This document shows, piece by piece, positions 18,789 through 27,707 of a DNA stretch of 64,000 nt. The position numbers and the translations under genes were made by a program. Each line of letters begins with the position of its first letter. Within the stretch, counting starts at the first letter, position 1. A model generated the notes under the pieces. The model was not told the DNA's origin and did not search any database. It worked only from the letters and a program-made list of their open reading frames with translations. Source of the DNA: an uncultured Prevotellaceae bacterium (GTDB lineage: Bacteria > Bacteroidota > Bacteroidia > Bacteroidales > Bacteroidaceae); NCBI GenBank assembly GCA_902779455.1, contig CACZBS010000023.1, positions 1-64,000 of the forward strand, written 5' to 3'.

Positions 18789-18859
18789 TGCTTTTCGAGT
18801 CGAGAAGCGGTGCTTTTTGAGCCGAAAAGGGCCGCTTCTCGGCATGAAAAGCGGCCCTT
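18789..18859. terminator. Hairpin cluster with competing stems after the MCE gene
   Basis: AAGGGCCGCTT (18827-18837) pairs with AAGCGGCCCTT (18849-18859), an 11-bp perfect stem with an 11-base loop. On the minus strand a short T run follows, so it can end the amidase-MCE transcript. CGAGAAGCGG (18801-18810) can instead pair with CCGCTTCTCG (18832-18841), which is mutually exclusive with the first stem. The word CGGTGCTTTT also occurs twice. Confidence 0.6.
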
Positions 18860-18903
18860 CTCTGCGTTATTTGCATCCGTTGTAAAGAAATATCGGAACA
18901 ATT

Positions 18904-19806
18904 CTACTTCTCCTTACGGCCGAAAACTGACACGTTGATGTAGCGTTTTGGGTGCTGTTTAATGTCGCTCAGCAGCGAGTCGGCACTGGAGACGGTGGCC
19001 TGCAGCGAGCGGTAGAGCGTCGGGTCGCGCATCATCAGTCCCAGCGTGCCCTCCTGGCTGTTCAGAGCGGCGGTGGTCTGCTGGAGGTTGCCGATGGTGG
19101 CGTCGACCTTCTTCATCGTCTGGTCGATGTCGAGCTCGTTGAGCTGACGGGTCAGTCCCTCCGTGTTCGAGAGCACGCCGTCGGCCTTCTGCATCATCTG
19201 GGGCATCTGGCGGTTCAGCTGCGATGAGAGCTGGCTCAGCTGGCGCGTCGTCTGGGTGAGACTGGCCGTGACGTTCTCCACATTGTGAAGCGAGTTGGCG
19301 ATGGCCGGATCAGCCAGCAGGGCGTTGAGGGAAGCCAGGATGGAGTCGAGCTTGGGCAGCATCTGCTCCACCTGCGGCACCATCTCGGCCGCCTTGCTCA
19401 TCAGTCCCTTCTGTGCGCCGCCCTCGATGGTGTCGCCCACGGCCAGCAGATCCCTCATGTTGTCGCCCAGCTTGAGCTGCAGCTGAACATTGCCGAGCAG
19501 GTCGCTGGCAATCTCCACCCGCGTGCCACGCGGCAGTCGAAGCTGCTTGTCAAGTCCCAGCACGGCCACGATACGGTCCGGATGGTCGTAGTCGAACTGT
19601 ATGCCTTCGACGACGCCGACCCGCAGGCCGTTGGCAAAGACGGGACTCGACACGGTGACGCCATTGATGTCTGAGAAACTTGCATAATACTTGCTGTCAG
19701 ATGAGAACATGGTGAGCCCTTTCAGATAGTTCATTCCGAAGAACAACACCACGATGGCCACCAGGGCCACCAGCGCTATCTTGACCTCATTGGTAAAGAA
19801 TTTCAT
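18904..19806 (-). CDS. MCE/MlaD-family lipid-transport protein
   Basis: The start at 19806 (MKFFTNEVKIALVALVAIVVLF) gives a 300-residue protein anchored by one N-terminal membrane helix (about 9-27). The MCE domain covers about 38-115 (YYASFSDINGVTVSSPVFANGLRVGVVEGI, LPRGTRVEIASDLLG seen in part). A long helical, coiled-coil-like region follows and the end is basic (SVFGRKEK). Such proteins carry phospholipids across the periplasm as hexamers together with MlaE/MlaF. No permease or ATPase gene lies beside it; the partner here is a cell-wall amidase 7 bp upstream. Confidence 0.88.
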   Translation of the reverse strand: MKFFTNEVKIALVALVAIVVLFFGMNYLKGLTMFSSDSKYYASFSDINGVTVSSPVFANGLRVGVVEGIQFDYDHPDRIVAVLGLDKQLRLPRGTRVEIASDLLGNVQLQLKLGDNMRDLLAVGDTIEGGAQKGLMSKAAEMVPQVEQMLPKLDSILASLNALLADPAIANSLHNVENVTASLTQTTRQLSQLSSQLNRQMPQMMQKADGVLSNTEGLTRQLNELDIDQTMKKVDATIGNLQQTTAALNSQEGTLGLMMRDPTLYRSLQATVSSADSLLSDIKQHPKRYINVSVFGRKEK

Positions 19807-19813
19807 AGTCGTG

Positions 19814-21070
19814 TTATTTCTTATTTCGTTTTTGCTTAAACTCCTGCAGTGCGGCCTGCGCGTCAACCTTCTCGCCGTTCTTGAAGGCGATGATGAAAGC
19901 CTGTGGGAACTTCTGTATCACCTCCTTGCGCAGGCGATAGATGGCATTATAGTCAGTGGATGAGCCGACGGTGAACTTCCAGATGCCGCGCTCTTTGTAG
20001 GAATCGACATCGGTGAGGCCCTTGAAACGGCGGTCGCCGGCCTTCAGCTGGCGGTCGCTGGTCATGAACTGCACCTTGAAGACGGGGTCGCTGCTATTCT
20101 CCGCTGCTGACGTAGCAGCGGCAGGCTGCATGAGCGGCGTGATGGCTGGTGCTGCCGACTCCGCAGGCTGGTCGGCCGGGACGGGCTTCTCCGCAGGCTC
20201 CTTCGCCTCCGGCTGGCTCTTCTTCTCCGGCTGGGCAGGCTGGGGCGCAGACTGTTGCCCCTGCACGGCCGAGACGCCTGCCCACCCGCGGGCTTTCTTG
20301 TATTCCACGAAGGCGTTGAACATGCCTCGCGCATACTTGTCTGTCGCATCGCGCGAGTTCATGAAGGCCTCTTCGTCCTTCGTCGAGATGAAGCCCAGCT
20401 CCACCAGACAGCCAGGCATCGACGTCAGTCGGAGCACGGCCAGGTTGTCCTGATGGGCACCCATGTTCTTGCGCCCCGTTGCCTGGCAGACGTAGCGCTG
20501 CATGAGGCGGGCCAGCTCGGCACTGCGCTCCATGTTGTCATCCTGTATGAATTCGAACATGATGTCGCTCTCGGGCGAGTTGGGGTCGTAGCCCTGATAG
20601 CGCTGCTGATAGTTGTCCTCAAGCAGGATGACGGCGTTCTCGCGCTTTGCCACCTCCAGATTCTCGACGAAGCCTTTGCTGGAGCCGCTGACGCGCCCCC
20701 GTCCGAGGGTATAGGTCTGGAATCCACGGGCCACATGGCCACGCGGCAACGAGTTGATATGAACGGAGACAAAGAGGTCGGCTTTCTGCTTGTTGGCTAT
20801 CTCGGCCCGCTGCCATAGCTCCAGGAAGCGGTCGGTCTTTCGCGTGTAGACCACACTGACGTCAGGACAGTTGCGCTCCACCATCTCGCCGAAGGCCAAG
20901 GCATACTTCAGCGTGAGGGTCTTCTCTTTGGTCACCGCCCCGACGGCGCCCGCATCGCGCCCGCCGTGTCCGGCATCGATGACGAGCACGAACTTCCGCT
21001 TCTGGGCGGCATCAGCGGTGAGGCCTGCCAACAACGTGAAAATGAGTAGAATATAGAATCGTCTAAGCAT
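19814..21070 (-). CDS. N-acetylmuramoyl-L-alanine amidase
   Basis: The start at 21070 (MLRRFYILLIFTLLAGLTADA) gives an exported 418-residue protein. The Amidase_3 domain (about 25-255) has DAGHGGRDAGAVG with the first zinc His, SVHINS with a second, and the catalytic Glu in VELGFISTKDEEAF. It removes peptides from peptidoglycan during cell separation. A Pro/Ala/Glu-rich linker leads to a C-terminal SPOR-like domain (about 330-405, VFKVQFMTSDRQL), which usually directs proteins to denuded glycan at the septum. It is co-transcribed with the MCE gene. Confidence 0.9.
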   Translation of the reverse strand: MLRRFYILLIFTLLAGLTADAAQKRKFVLVIDAGHGGRDAGAVGAVTKEKTLTLKYALAFGEMVERNCPDVSVVYTRKTDRFLELWQRAEIANKQKADLFVSVHINSLPRGHVARGFQTYTLGRGRVSGSSKGFVENLEVAKRENAVILLEDNYQQRYQGYDPNSPESDIMFEFIQDDNMERSAELARLMQRYVCQATGRKNMGAHQDNLAVLRLTSMPGCLVELGFISTKDEEAFMNSRDATDKYARGMFNAFVEYKKARGWAGVSAVQGQQSAPQPAQPEKKSQPEAKEPAEKPVPADQPAESAAPAITPLMQPAAATSAAENSSDPVFKVQFMTSDRQLKAGDRRFKGLTDVDSYKERGIWKFTVGSSTDYNAIYRLRKEVIQKFPQAFIIAFKNGEKVDAQAALQEFKQKRNKK

Positions 21071-21090
21071 AAGTATCGTATTATGACGTG

Positions 21091-21125
21091 CAAAATTACA
21101 CATTATTAACGACATTCCGCCCAAA
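21091..21125 (-). promoter_or_regulatory. Possible promoter for the amidase-MCE pair
   Basis: On the minus strand TAATTTTG (21098-21091) is a full -7 match; TTTG at 21125-21122 gives a 23-bp spacer, a little longer than usual. Confidence 0.4.
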
Positions 21126-21127
21126 TG

Positions 21128-21499
21128 CTACTGAGTTTTATCATTTATTAAGTGTAGCTCGACGCCAGCGCCGTCGCAATCGGCCCCCATGGGGGGATTC
21201 AGCTTGGTGATGCTCAGACTGACGGACTGCACTTGAGGCCACCGCCCGATGATGGCCTTTGCGATGCGCCCTGCCACATGCTCCAGAAGATTGGAGGGCA
21301 CGGCCATCTCACGACGGACAAGGTCTGAGAGGTCGGCATAGCTCAGCGTGTCGGCGACGTCGTCTGTCGCCATCGCACGCGTGATGTCATACTCCACACT
21401 GAGATTCACCTCGAAGTCGCCGCCCACGATCCGCTCCTGTGGCAGCACGCCGTGGCAGGCCCGCATCCGCAGGCCCGCAATAAAGATCCGGCTACTCAT
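21128..21499 (-). CDS. folB: Dihydroneopterin aldolase
   Basis: The 123-residue protein starts MSSRIFIAGLRMRACHGVLPQER, with the conserved CHGVLPQE segment of FolB, a catalytic Tyr region (LSYADLSDLV), and the C-terminal ITKLNPPM motif that holds the catalytic Lys. It makes 6-hydroxymethyl-dihydropterin in folate synthesis. The ATG at 21499 was preferred over a TTG nine bases upstream. It overlaps the upstream gene by 8 bp, so translation is probably coupled. Confidence 0.93.
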   Translation of the reverse strand: MSSRIFIAGLRMRACHGVLPQERIVGGDFEVNLSVEYDITRAMATDDVADTLSYADLSDLVRREMAVPSNLLEHVAGRIAKAIIGRWPQVQSVSLSITKLNPPMGADCDGAGVELHLINDKTQ

Positions 21500-22181
21500 C
21501 GCCCCCAACGGTCTGATCGTCGCTGTCGGCCTGGCCGGGAAGGTATTTCTTCAAGGCCCGCTCCACGCCGTTCTTCCATGTGTTGATGCTCTCGTCGTGA
21601 AGCTGGAGCGAGGCGACGAGCTTGATGACGTTCCCGATAGGCATCCGATAGCGCAGCACGCCGGAAATGAGCTTGGCATAGTTCCAATATTCCGGGTTGA
21701 AGCGCTCCGAAAGGCCTTCGACGGTGATCTTATAGCCGCGGGTGTTCTCGAACTGGAAGTCGTAGCGCTTCGTGCCGTCGCTGTTGGACTGCTTGATGAT
21801 ACGCCCCTTGGAGACGGACTTCGGGATCATGATGCCCTCGTCGTCGTCTTGCAAGCCTGTAAATATCTCATAGGGATAGCCGTCGAGCAGACCCACGAGG
21901 GCCACCCACTTCTCCTTGTTGTTCTGAAAGCGCACCACGTCGCACTCCAGCACCTGCGGACGCACCTCCGTGACCTGAGGAACGGCAAGGGCCAGCGTGC
22001 GGCCGGCAGGCAACAGCTCGCGCAGCTCGCCAAGCAGGCGCTGGATCTGCTGCGTCCCCACTCCGTCGGGATGGTTCCGCTCGCGCTCAGCCAGCTGTGC
22101 GGCCACCTGCTGCTCGCCGCCACAGGCATCCAAAAGAGCCTGCAGAGCCTCCTCTAATGTGTTTGCATGTTGTTGTTCCAT
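21492..22181 (-). CDS. Stand-alone NrdJ C-terminal (TSCPD-associated) domain protein
   Basis: The 229-residue protein from about residue 75 onward (LECDVVRFQNNKEKW, GYPYEIFTGLQDDDEG, YDFQFENTRGYKITVEGL, YWNYAKLISGVLRYRMP, SINTWKNGVERALKKY) matches what I know as the C-terminal region of Bacteroidota B12-dependent (class II) ribonucleotide reductases. The catalytic barrel is absent and the Cys motif at the extreme C-terminus of the full enzyme is not present. The N-terminal 70 residues are helical and not recognised. A normal start, a good promoter and coupling to folB indicate a live gene and not debris. Function unknown; a regulatory or accessory role in nucleotide reduction is possible. Confidence 0.7.
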   Translation of the reverse strand: MEQQHANTLEEALQALLDACGGEQQVAAQLAERERNHPDGVGTQQIQRLLGELRELLPAGRTLALAVPQVTEVRPQVLECDVVRFQNNKEKWVALVGLLDGYPYEIFTGLQDDDEGIMIPKSVSKGRIIKQSNSDGTKRYDFQFENTRGYKITVEGLSERFNPEYWNYAKLISGVLRYRMPIGNVIKLVASLQLHDESINTWKNGVERALKKYLPGQADSDDQTVGGDE

Positions 22182-22207
22182 ACAATACTTTAAATGGTTT
22201 TATGGTG

Positions 22208-22238
22208 CAAAGATACTGAAAAGCAGGCAATTTACAAA
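22208..22238 (-). promoter_or_regulatory. Promoter for the NrdJ-tail/folB operon
   Basis: On the minus strand TTTG (22238-22235) and TATCTTTG (22215-22208), spacer 19 bp, 27 bp before the start codon. Confidence 0.75.
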
Positions 22239-22278
22239 AAAAATAAAGACAAAATGAATCCGTTTGCACTTTTTTTTG

Positions 22279-22286
22279 TAACTTTG
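22279..22286 (+). promoter_or_regulatory. -7 box for the M6 protease gene
   Basis: TAACTTTG at 22279-22286, followed by GCAG, 29 bp before the protease start. No TTTG at the usual distance was found. It diverges from the promoter at 22208-22238. Confidence 0.55.
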
Positions 22287-22314
22287 CAGCCTAAATAATA
22301 ACATAAGGGATATT

Positions 22315-24429
22315 ATGAATAAATTATTTACTACGATAACTTTACTTTTTGTAGCTTTAGGCGCGACGGCCATCCCCGCCAAGCGAGGCATCTGGAACAC
22401 ATTGAAGCTGGCTGACGGAAAGGAAGTGAAAGCCCAGCTCATGGGCGATGAGCACCTGCACTACTGGATGACTGACGACGGCGACAAATACGTGGCCGAC
22501 GGCGACATCTACGTGCCTGCCGACATGGAGCGGATGACGGCCAATGCCCTCAGCCGCCGCGCCAAGGTCAACGCTGCGGGCAAGAGCCGTATGCGCAAGG
22601 TGGCGATGGGCGAAAGGACGCACTACACGGGCAAAAAGAAAGGACTCGTGATCCTCGTGGAATTCAAGAGCACAGCTTTCAAGCCGGCCAACAACCTGGC
22701 AAAGTATAAGCGGCTGCTCAACGAGGAGGGCTACAGCGAGGGCAACTTCCGAGGCTCCGTCACCGATTATTTCAAGGCGCAGAGCAACGGCCAGTTCGAG
22801 CTCGACTTCGACGTCGTGGGCCCCTACAAGCTCTCCTACAACTACTCGTACTACGGACAGAACGACTCCAACGGCGACGACATGCACCCTGACGAGATGG
22901 TCGTGGAAGCCATCAAGGCAGCCGACAGCGAGGTCAACTTCAAGGACTACGACTGGGACGGCGACGGACAGGTCGACCAGGTCTTCATCGTCTATGCCGG
23001 CAAGGGCGAGGCCGACGGAGGTTCCTCGGCTACCGTCTGGCCGCACATGTATCAGCTCAGCGAGACTGACATGCAGACGTCGCTCGACGGCGTGCTGATC
23101 GACACCTACGCCTGCGCCAACGAAATCGACGCAAGCAACAACATCGAGGGCATCGGATGCTTCTGCCACGAGTTCTCCCACTGCCTGGGCTACCCCGACC
23201 TCTACGACACCGTTGGCGGCAACTGGGGAATGGGCTCATGGGACCTGATGTGTGCAGGCAACTACAACGGCGGCACCTTCTGTCCGGCCGGCTACTCGGC
23301 CTACGAGAAATGGATGGCCGGATGGCTCGAGCCGATCGAGCTTTCCGACAAGGACATGGACGTCAAGGGTCTCAAGCCGATGAGCCAGCACGGAGACGCC
23401 TACATTATATATAATGACGCGAAGGAAGACGAATACCTGCTGATTGAGAATCGGCAGCGCACCAACTGGGATGCCGAGCTCCCGGGCCGCGGACTGATGA
23501 TCACGCGCGTCGACTTCGATGCCGACATCTGGGAGTTCAATATTCCCAACTCCATCCTGACGGCCTCGTCGCCATACGTCATGTATTACGACTATCCGAC
23601 CAACGACCACCAGCGCCTGACCATATTCCATGCTGACAACACGAGCTCGACGTATAACGAGTCGACCGACCTCTATCCCTATGGCAGCAAGGACAGTCTG
23701 ACCAACACATCGACCCCCAAGGCCATGTTCTACAACAACACGAGCAGCGGCAGCAAGATGCTCAACAAGGGCATCACCAAGATTAGGCAGAACAGCGACG
23801 GAACCATGGACTTCCACTTCCGTTCGACGGCCACTGAAAGCGGCCAGCAGACGACACCCGTCGACGGGCTCCTCTTCTACGAGTCGTTCAACAAGTGCGA
23901 CGGCAAGGGCGGCAACGACGGCACATGGACAACCACCATCGCCAGTGCCGCCATCGAGACTGACAATGCCGGCTGGGACTACCTGAAGGGCTATGGCGGC
24001 TACCAGTGCGCCCGCTTCGGCAACGGCAGCACCCTCGGCATCGTCACCACCCCCACCATCTCGCTGGGCGACGGCCGTGCGAAGCTGACATTCAAGGCAG
24101 CCGGATGGAACACTGACGGCACCACACTCCAGCTCGAGGTGAGCGACGGCGCCACCATTTCCCCATCGACGGTCGAGCTGAAGCCGTTCGAATGGTCTGA
24201 ATACACCTGCACGATCAAGGGAAAGGGCACGACGAAGCTGACCTTCACCCCCGTCAAGCGGTTCCTGCTCGACGAAGTCAGGCTGGTCAATATCGACACC
24301 ACGACGGGTATCAACGACATGCCGAGCGACAAGTCATCCATCCGCTGCTACGACCTTCAGGGCCGTCTCGTCGAGCATCCCACGAAGGGAATCTATATCA
24401 TAAACGGAAAGAAAACCATCATCAAATGA
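22315..24429 (+). CDS. M6-family metalloprotease, exported
   Basis: The 704-residue protein has a signal peptide (1-19, cut after ATA), a propeptide-like part (to about 100) and an immune-inhibitor-A-type catalytic domain. The zinc site is HEFSH (285-289) followed by CLGYPDLYD, matching the HExxHxxGxxD pattern of this clan. A Ca-binding type loop DYDWDGDGQVDQVF precedes it. A beta-sandwich module (about 510-660) and a sorting-type tail (YDLQGRLV, KGIYIINGKKTIIK) complete the protein, consistent with type IX secretion. It probably degrades extracellular proteins. The nitroreductase gene starts inside its stop codon (ATGA). Confidence 0.88.
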   Translation: MNKLFTTITLLFVALGATAIPAKRGIWNTLKLADGKEVKAQLMGDEHLHYWMTDDGDKYVADGDIYVPADMERMTANALSRRAKVNAAGKSRMRKVAMGERTHYTGKKKGLVILVEFKSTAFKPANNLAKYKRLLNEEGYSEGNFRGSVTDYFKAQSNGQFELDFDVVGPYKLSYNYSYYGQNDSNGDDMHPDEMVVEAIKAADSEVNFKDYDWDGDGQVDQVFIVYAGKGEADGGSSATVWPHMYQLSETDMQTSLDGVLIDTYACANEIDASNNIEGIGCFCHEFSHCLGYPDLYDTVGGNWGMGSWDLMCAGNYNGGTFCPAGYSAYEKWMAGWLEPIELSDKDMDVKGLKPMSQHGDAYIIYNDAKEDEYLLIENRQRTNWDAELPGRGLMITRVDFDADIWEFNIPNSILTASSPYVMYYDYPTNDHQRLTIFHADNTSSTYNESTDLYPYGSKDSLTNTSTPKAMFYNNTSSGSKMLNKGITKIRQNSDGTMDFHFRSTATESGQQTTPVDGLLFYESFNKCDGKGGNDGTWTTTIASAAIETDNAGWDYLKGYGGYQCARFGNGSTLGIVTTPTISLGDGRAKLTFKAAGWNTDGTTLQLEVSDGATISPSTVELKPFEWSEYTCTIKGKGTTKLTFTPVKRFLLDEVRLVNIDTTTGINDMPSDKSSIRCYDLQGRLVEHPTKGIYIINGKKTIIK

Positions 24430-25166
24430 AGAACCTACTCTCGCGGCGCTCCATCCGCAAATACAGCGAGCGCCCCGTCGACGAACAGCTGCTGGGCCGT
24501 CTCCTCAACGAGGCGGCCCGCACGCAAACTATGGGCAACCTGCAGCTCTACAGCGTCGTCGTCACCCGTTCGCAGGAAATGAAGCAGCGGCTCGCCCCCG
24601 CCCACTTCTCGCAGCCGATGGTCACGGAGGCACCCGTGGTGCTGACCGTCTGCGCCGACTTCAACCGCACGTCGCAGTGGGCCCGCTGCCGCAAGGCTGA
24701 GCCGGGCTACGACAACCTCCTGTCGTTCCTCAACGCCGCCATCGACGCCCTGCTCTACACGCAGACGCTCTGCTGCCTCATGGACGAAGAGGGGCTCGGC
24801 TATTGCTATCTGGGCACCACCGTCTATCAGCCCCAGCAGATCATCGACACGCTGCAGCTGCCACGCCTCGTGATGCCCGTCGCCACGCTCACCGTGGGCT
24901 GGCCGGCCGAGGAGCCGCCGCTGAGCGACCGCTTGCCGATGGAGAGCTTTGTCCACCAGGAGACCTACAAGGACTATTCGCCAGCCGACATCGACCGTTT
25001 CTATGCCTACAAAGAGTCGCTGGCCGAGAATCGCCACTTCTGCGAGATCAACCACAAGGAGACGCTCGCCCAGATATTCACGGACATACGCTACACGAGG
25101 CGCGACAACGAAGCCATGTCGGCAACGCTGCTCGACACGCTCCGCCGTCAGGGTTTCCTCGACTAA
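24426..25166 (+). CDS. Nitroreductase (NfsA/FRP type)
   Basis: The 246-residue protein starts MKNLLSRRSIRKYSERPVDEQ, the FMN-binding N-terminus of flavin-dependent nitroreductases, and contains AARTQTMGNLQLYSVVVTR, a variant of the SSGNLQ-type flavin site, and GLGYCYLGTT. The C-terminal NfsA-type excursion is present. It would reduce nitro compounds, quinones or flavins with NAD(P)H. The 4-bp overlap with the protease gene indicates translational coupling, although no functional link is obvious. Confidence 0.85.
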   Translation: MKNLLSRRSIRKYSERPVDEQLLGRLLNEAARTQTMGNLQLYSVVVTRSQEMKQRLAPAHFSQPMVTEAPVVLTVCADFNRTSQWARCRKAEPGYDNLLSFLNAAIDALLYTQTLCCLMDEEGLGYCYLGTTVYQPQQIIDTLQLPRLVMPVATLTVGWPAEEPPLSDRLPMESFVHQETYKDYSPADIDRFYAYKESLAENRHFCEINHKETLAQIFTDIRYTRRDNEAMSATLLDTLRRQGFLD

Positions 25167-25182
25167 GCCCCCCCCTATCCTC

Positions 25183-27657
25183 ATGCACAAAAGACTAAAC
25201 CTACTGACGACATTGCTGGCCCTGATAGCCAGCATCCCCCTCGTCGCCCAGGTATCGTTCGGACAGGCCGAGCTGATTGACGACGACTGGCGGTTCCTGC
25301 GAGTAGACACCGCCTGGAACATCACGGAGTCGGCTGAGATGAACCGCAATGACTATGACGACTCACAGTGGCGGCGCCTCTCGCTGCCTCACGACTGGTC
25401 CGTCGAGCTGCCCATGTCGCCTGACAAAGGCTCTTGTCAGGGCTATCTGCCTGGCGGCATCGGATGGTACAGGCGCCATCTGACCCTCCAGCCAAGAGAG
25501 GGCGAGGTGGCCTACATCTACTTCGAGGGAGCCTACAACCACTCCGAGGTCTATCTCAACGGCCATCTCTTGGGGCGCAGGCCCAGCGGCTTTGCCTCTT
25601 TCTATTATAACCTCACGCCTCATCTCCGCCCCGACGGCGACAACGTGCTGGCCGTCCGCATCGACCACAGCGAAGATGCCGACTCGCGCTGGTACACCGG
25701 CTCAGGCATCAATCGCGACGTGTGGCTCGTCCGTGCGCCTGAGGTGCACCTCGCTCCGTGGGGAACGGCCTATCGTCTGAAAAGCATTGACAAGAAGCGG
25801 GCCGTCATTGAGGTCGACGTCAAGACCACTGACGAACGCGCCACGAAGAGCGACATCAGCCTGAAGGCCGTCGTGGAGCTGAAAGACGCCGAGGGCCACA
25901 CCGTCGCCACCACATCGACCCCCATCAGCGCCCAGGAGAAGAAGACCGTCCTCCTGAAGCTCAGCGCCCCTCAGCGCTGGACCCTCGACCGCCCCTATCT
26001 CTACAAGCTCGTCACCCGCCTGGAGAACACAGCAGCGGAAGCAAATTTTTCACCTTTCACTCTTCACTCTTCACTTATTGATCTTTCGGAGGTCAAGGCA
26101 GGCCTGCGCACGCTCGAGTTCTCTCCCAAGAAGGGCTTCGCCCTCAACGGCGAGTGGATGAAGGTGAAGGGCGTCTGCCTGCACGACGATGCGGGATGCC
26201 TCGGCACGGCCGTCCCCCGCGAGGTGTGGCGCGAGCGTCTGCAGGAACTCAAGCGGCTGGGCGCCAATGCCATCCGCATGAGCCACAACCCACACGCCCC
26301 GATGGTCTACGACCTGTGCGACGAGCTGGGCCTGCTCATCATGGACGAAGCCTCCGACGAGTGGGAGTTTCCCAAGCGCAAGTGGCTGAAGGGCTGGAAC
26401 AAGGGCGTGCCCGGATTCCAGGGCACCTACACCTATTTCGAGGAATGGATAGAGCGCGACGTGGCCGACATGGTGCGGCGCGACCGCTGCCATCCATCCG
26501 TCTTCATGTGGAGCATCGGCAATGAGGTCGACTATCCTAACGACCCCTACTCCCACCCCGTCCTCGACGGCGGCACGGGCGGCTTCACCCAGCCCATGTA
26601 CGGCGGCTATAAGCCCCAGCAGCCCAACGCCGAGCGCATCGGGCGCATCGCCCAGCGGCTGGCGGCCGTCGTCCGCAGCATCGACACCAGCCGGCCCACG
26701 ACGGGAGCCCTGGCAGGCGTCGTCATGTCGAACGAGACGGCCTACCCATCGGCCATCGACGTCGTAGGCTATAACTACACTGAGAGCCGCTACGAGGAGG
26801 ACCATCAGCGCTATCCCGACCGCATCATCTACGGCTCAGAGAACCGCCACGACCTGCCCGCATGGCAGGCCGTCGCTGAGAACGACCACATCTTCGGACA
26901 GTTCCTCTGGACAGGCATCGACTATCTGGGCGAGAGTGGCCCATGGCCCGCACGCGGATCCTCAGCCGGACTGCTCGACCTGAAGGGCGAGCGGAAGCCC
27001 ATCGGACACTATCGCGCAGCCCTGTGGAGCGAGCGCCCCACCTGCTACATCGGCACCATCACGCAGCGCACAGGACGCTTCGGACGCGCCAACGACCAGC
27101 TGCGCCCCCACCCCTATGCGCCAGCCCTGTGGAACTACGACGAGGGCCAGAAGGTGCGCGTGCTGTGCTACACCAACGCCTCGTCGGCACGGCTGCTGCT
27201 CAACGGGCAGCCCATCGGCGGCGAGCCACAGCGCGACCCCTCCACCGCCATCCTCTACTGGGATGTCGACTATGCCCCCGGCACACTGCGCTGCGAGGCT
27301 GACAACGGGGCTTCCTATGAGCTGAAGACCAGCCAGCGAGCCTGTGCCCTGCGCCTCAGCGTCAACCACCACGAGGGCGACCGCGTGGCCATCGTCAGAA
27401 TCGAGGCTACAGATGCCGACGGCGTGCCCGTAGTGCTGGCCGACAACGACGTGACGCTCCATGTCCTCACCCGTGGAGCCCGCCTGCTGGGCATGGAGAA
27501 CGGCGACATCATGGCCCCCCGCCCCGATGGCCGCAACACGAACCACCTGCGCCTCTACGCTGGCCGCCTCAAGGCCTACGTCGAGCTCAGCGACACCTCT
27601 GCCTCCCTCCGCCTTCGCGCCACGTCGCCCCTGCTTCAGCCAGCAGAATACGAGTGA
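25183..27657 (+). CDS. GH2 beta-galactosidase-type glycoside hydrolase
   Basis: The start at 25183 (MHKRLNLLTTLLALIAS) gives a signal peptide and an 824-residue protein. Order: jelly-roll sugar-binding domain (about 30-195), immunoglobulin-like domain (to about 310), TIM barrel (about 315-600) and C-terminal beta domains. Catalytic residues are the acid/base Glu448 in WSIGNEVD and the nucleophile Glu553 in IIYGSENR. LGANAIRMSHNPH is the GH2 signature. Substrate is probably beta-galactoside side chains of pectin or another plant or host glycan. Within the immunoglobulin-like domain, codons at 26048-26075 are four heptamer repeats, which add a run SPFTLHSSL that looks inserted between LENTAAEA and SEVKAGLRTLEF. 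Confidence 0.9.
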   Translation: MHKRLNLLTTLLALIASIPLVAQVSFGQAELIDDDWRFLRVDTAWNITESAEMNRNDYDDSQWRRLSLPHDWSVELPMSPDKGSCQGYLPGGIGWYRRHLTLQPREGEVAYIYFEGAYNHSEVYLNGHLLGRRPSGFASFYYNLTPHLRPDGDNVLAVRIDHSEDADSRWYTGSGINRDVWLVRAPEVHLAPWGTAYRLKSIDKKRAVIEVDVKTTDERATKSDISLKAVVELKDAEGHTVATTSTPISAQEKKTVLLKLSAPQRWTLDRPYLYKLVTRLENTAAEANFSPFTLHSSLIDLSEVKAGLRTLEFSPKKGFALNGEWMKVKGVCLHDDAGCLGTAVPREVWRERLQELKRLGANAIRMSHNPHAPMVYDLCDELGLLIMDEASDEWEFPKRKWLKGWNKGVPGFQGTYTYFEEWIERDVADMVRRDRCHPSVFMWSIGNEVDYPNDPYSHPVLDGGTGGFTQPMYGGYKPQQPNAERIGRIAQRLAAVVRSIDTSRPTTGALAGVVMSNETAYPSAIDVVGYNYTESRYEEDHQRYPDRIIYGSENRHDLPAWQAVAENDHIFGQFLWTGIDYLGESGPWPARGSSAGLLDLKGERKPIGHYRAALWSERPTCYIGTITQRTGRFGRANDQLRPHPYAPALWNYDEGQKVRVLCYTNASSARLLLNGQPIGGEPQRDPSTAILYWDVDYAPGTLRCEADNGASYELKTSQRACALRLSVNHHEGDRVAIVRIEATDADGVPVVLADNDVTLHVLTRGARLLGMENGDIMAPRPDGRNTNHLRLYAGRLKAYVELSDTSASLRLRATSPLLQPAEYE
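26048..26075 (-). repeat. Heptamer array inside the GH2 coding frame
   Basis: Four 7-bp units (on the plus strand TTTCACC, TTTCACT, CTTCACT, CTTCACT; AGTGAAG on the other strand) are read through in frame without a stop. Base use here is AT-rich, unlike the GC-rich codons on each side. Confidence 0.85.
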
Positions 27658-27707
27658 GCACAGAAAAAAAGCAATAATCCCCGTTTTGTCACTAAGCTAA
27701 GCGCAAA

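Noticed and set aside
18370-18903. AT-rich spacer next to dnaA as replication origin
   Set aside because: I found no cluster of TTATnCACA-type DnaA boxes or close variants, only promoter and hairpins.
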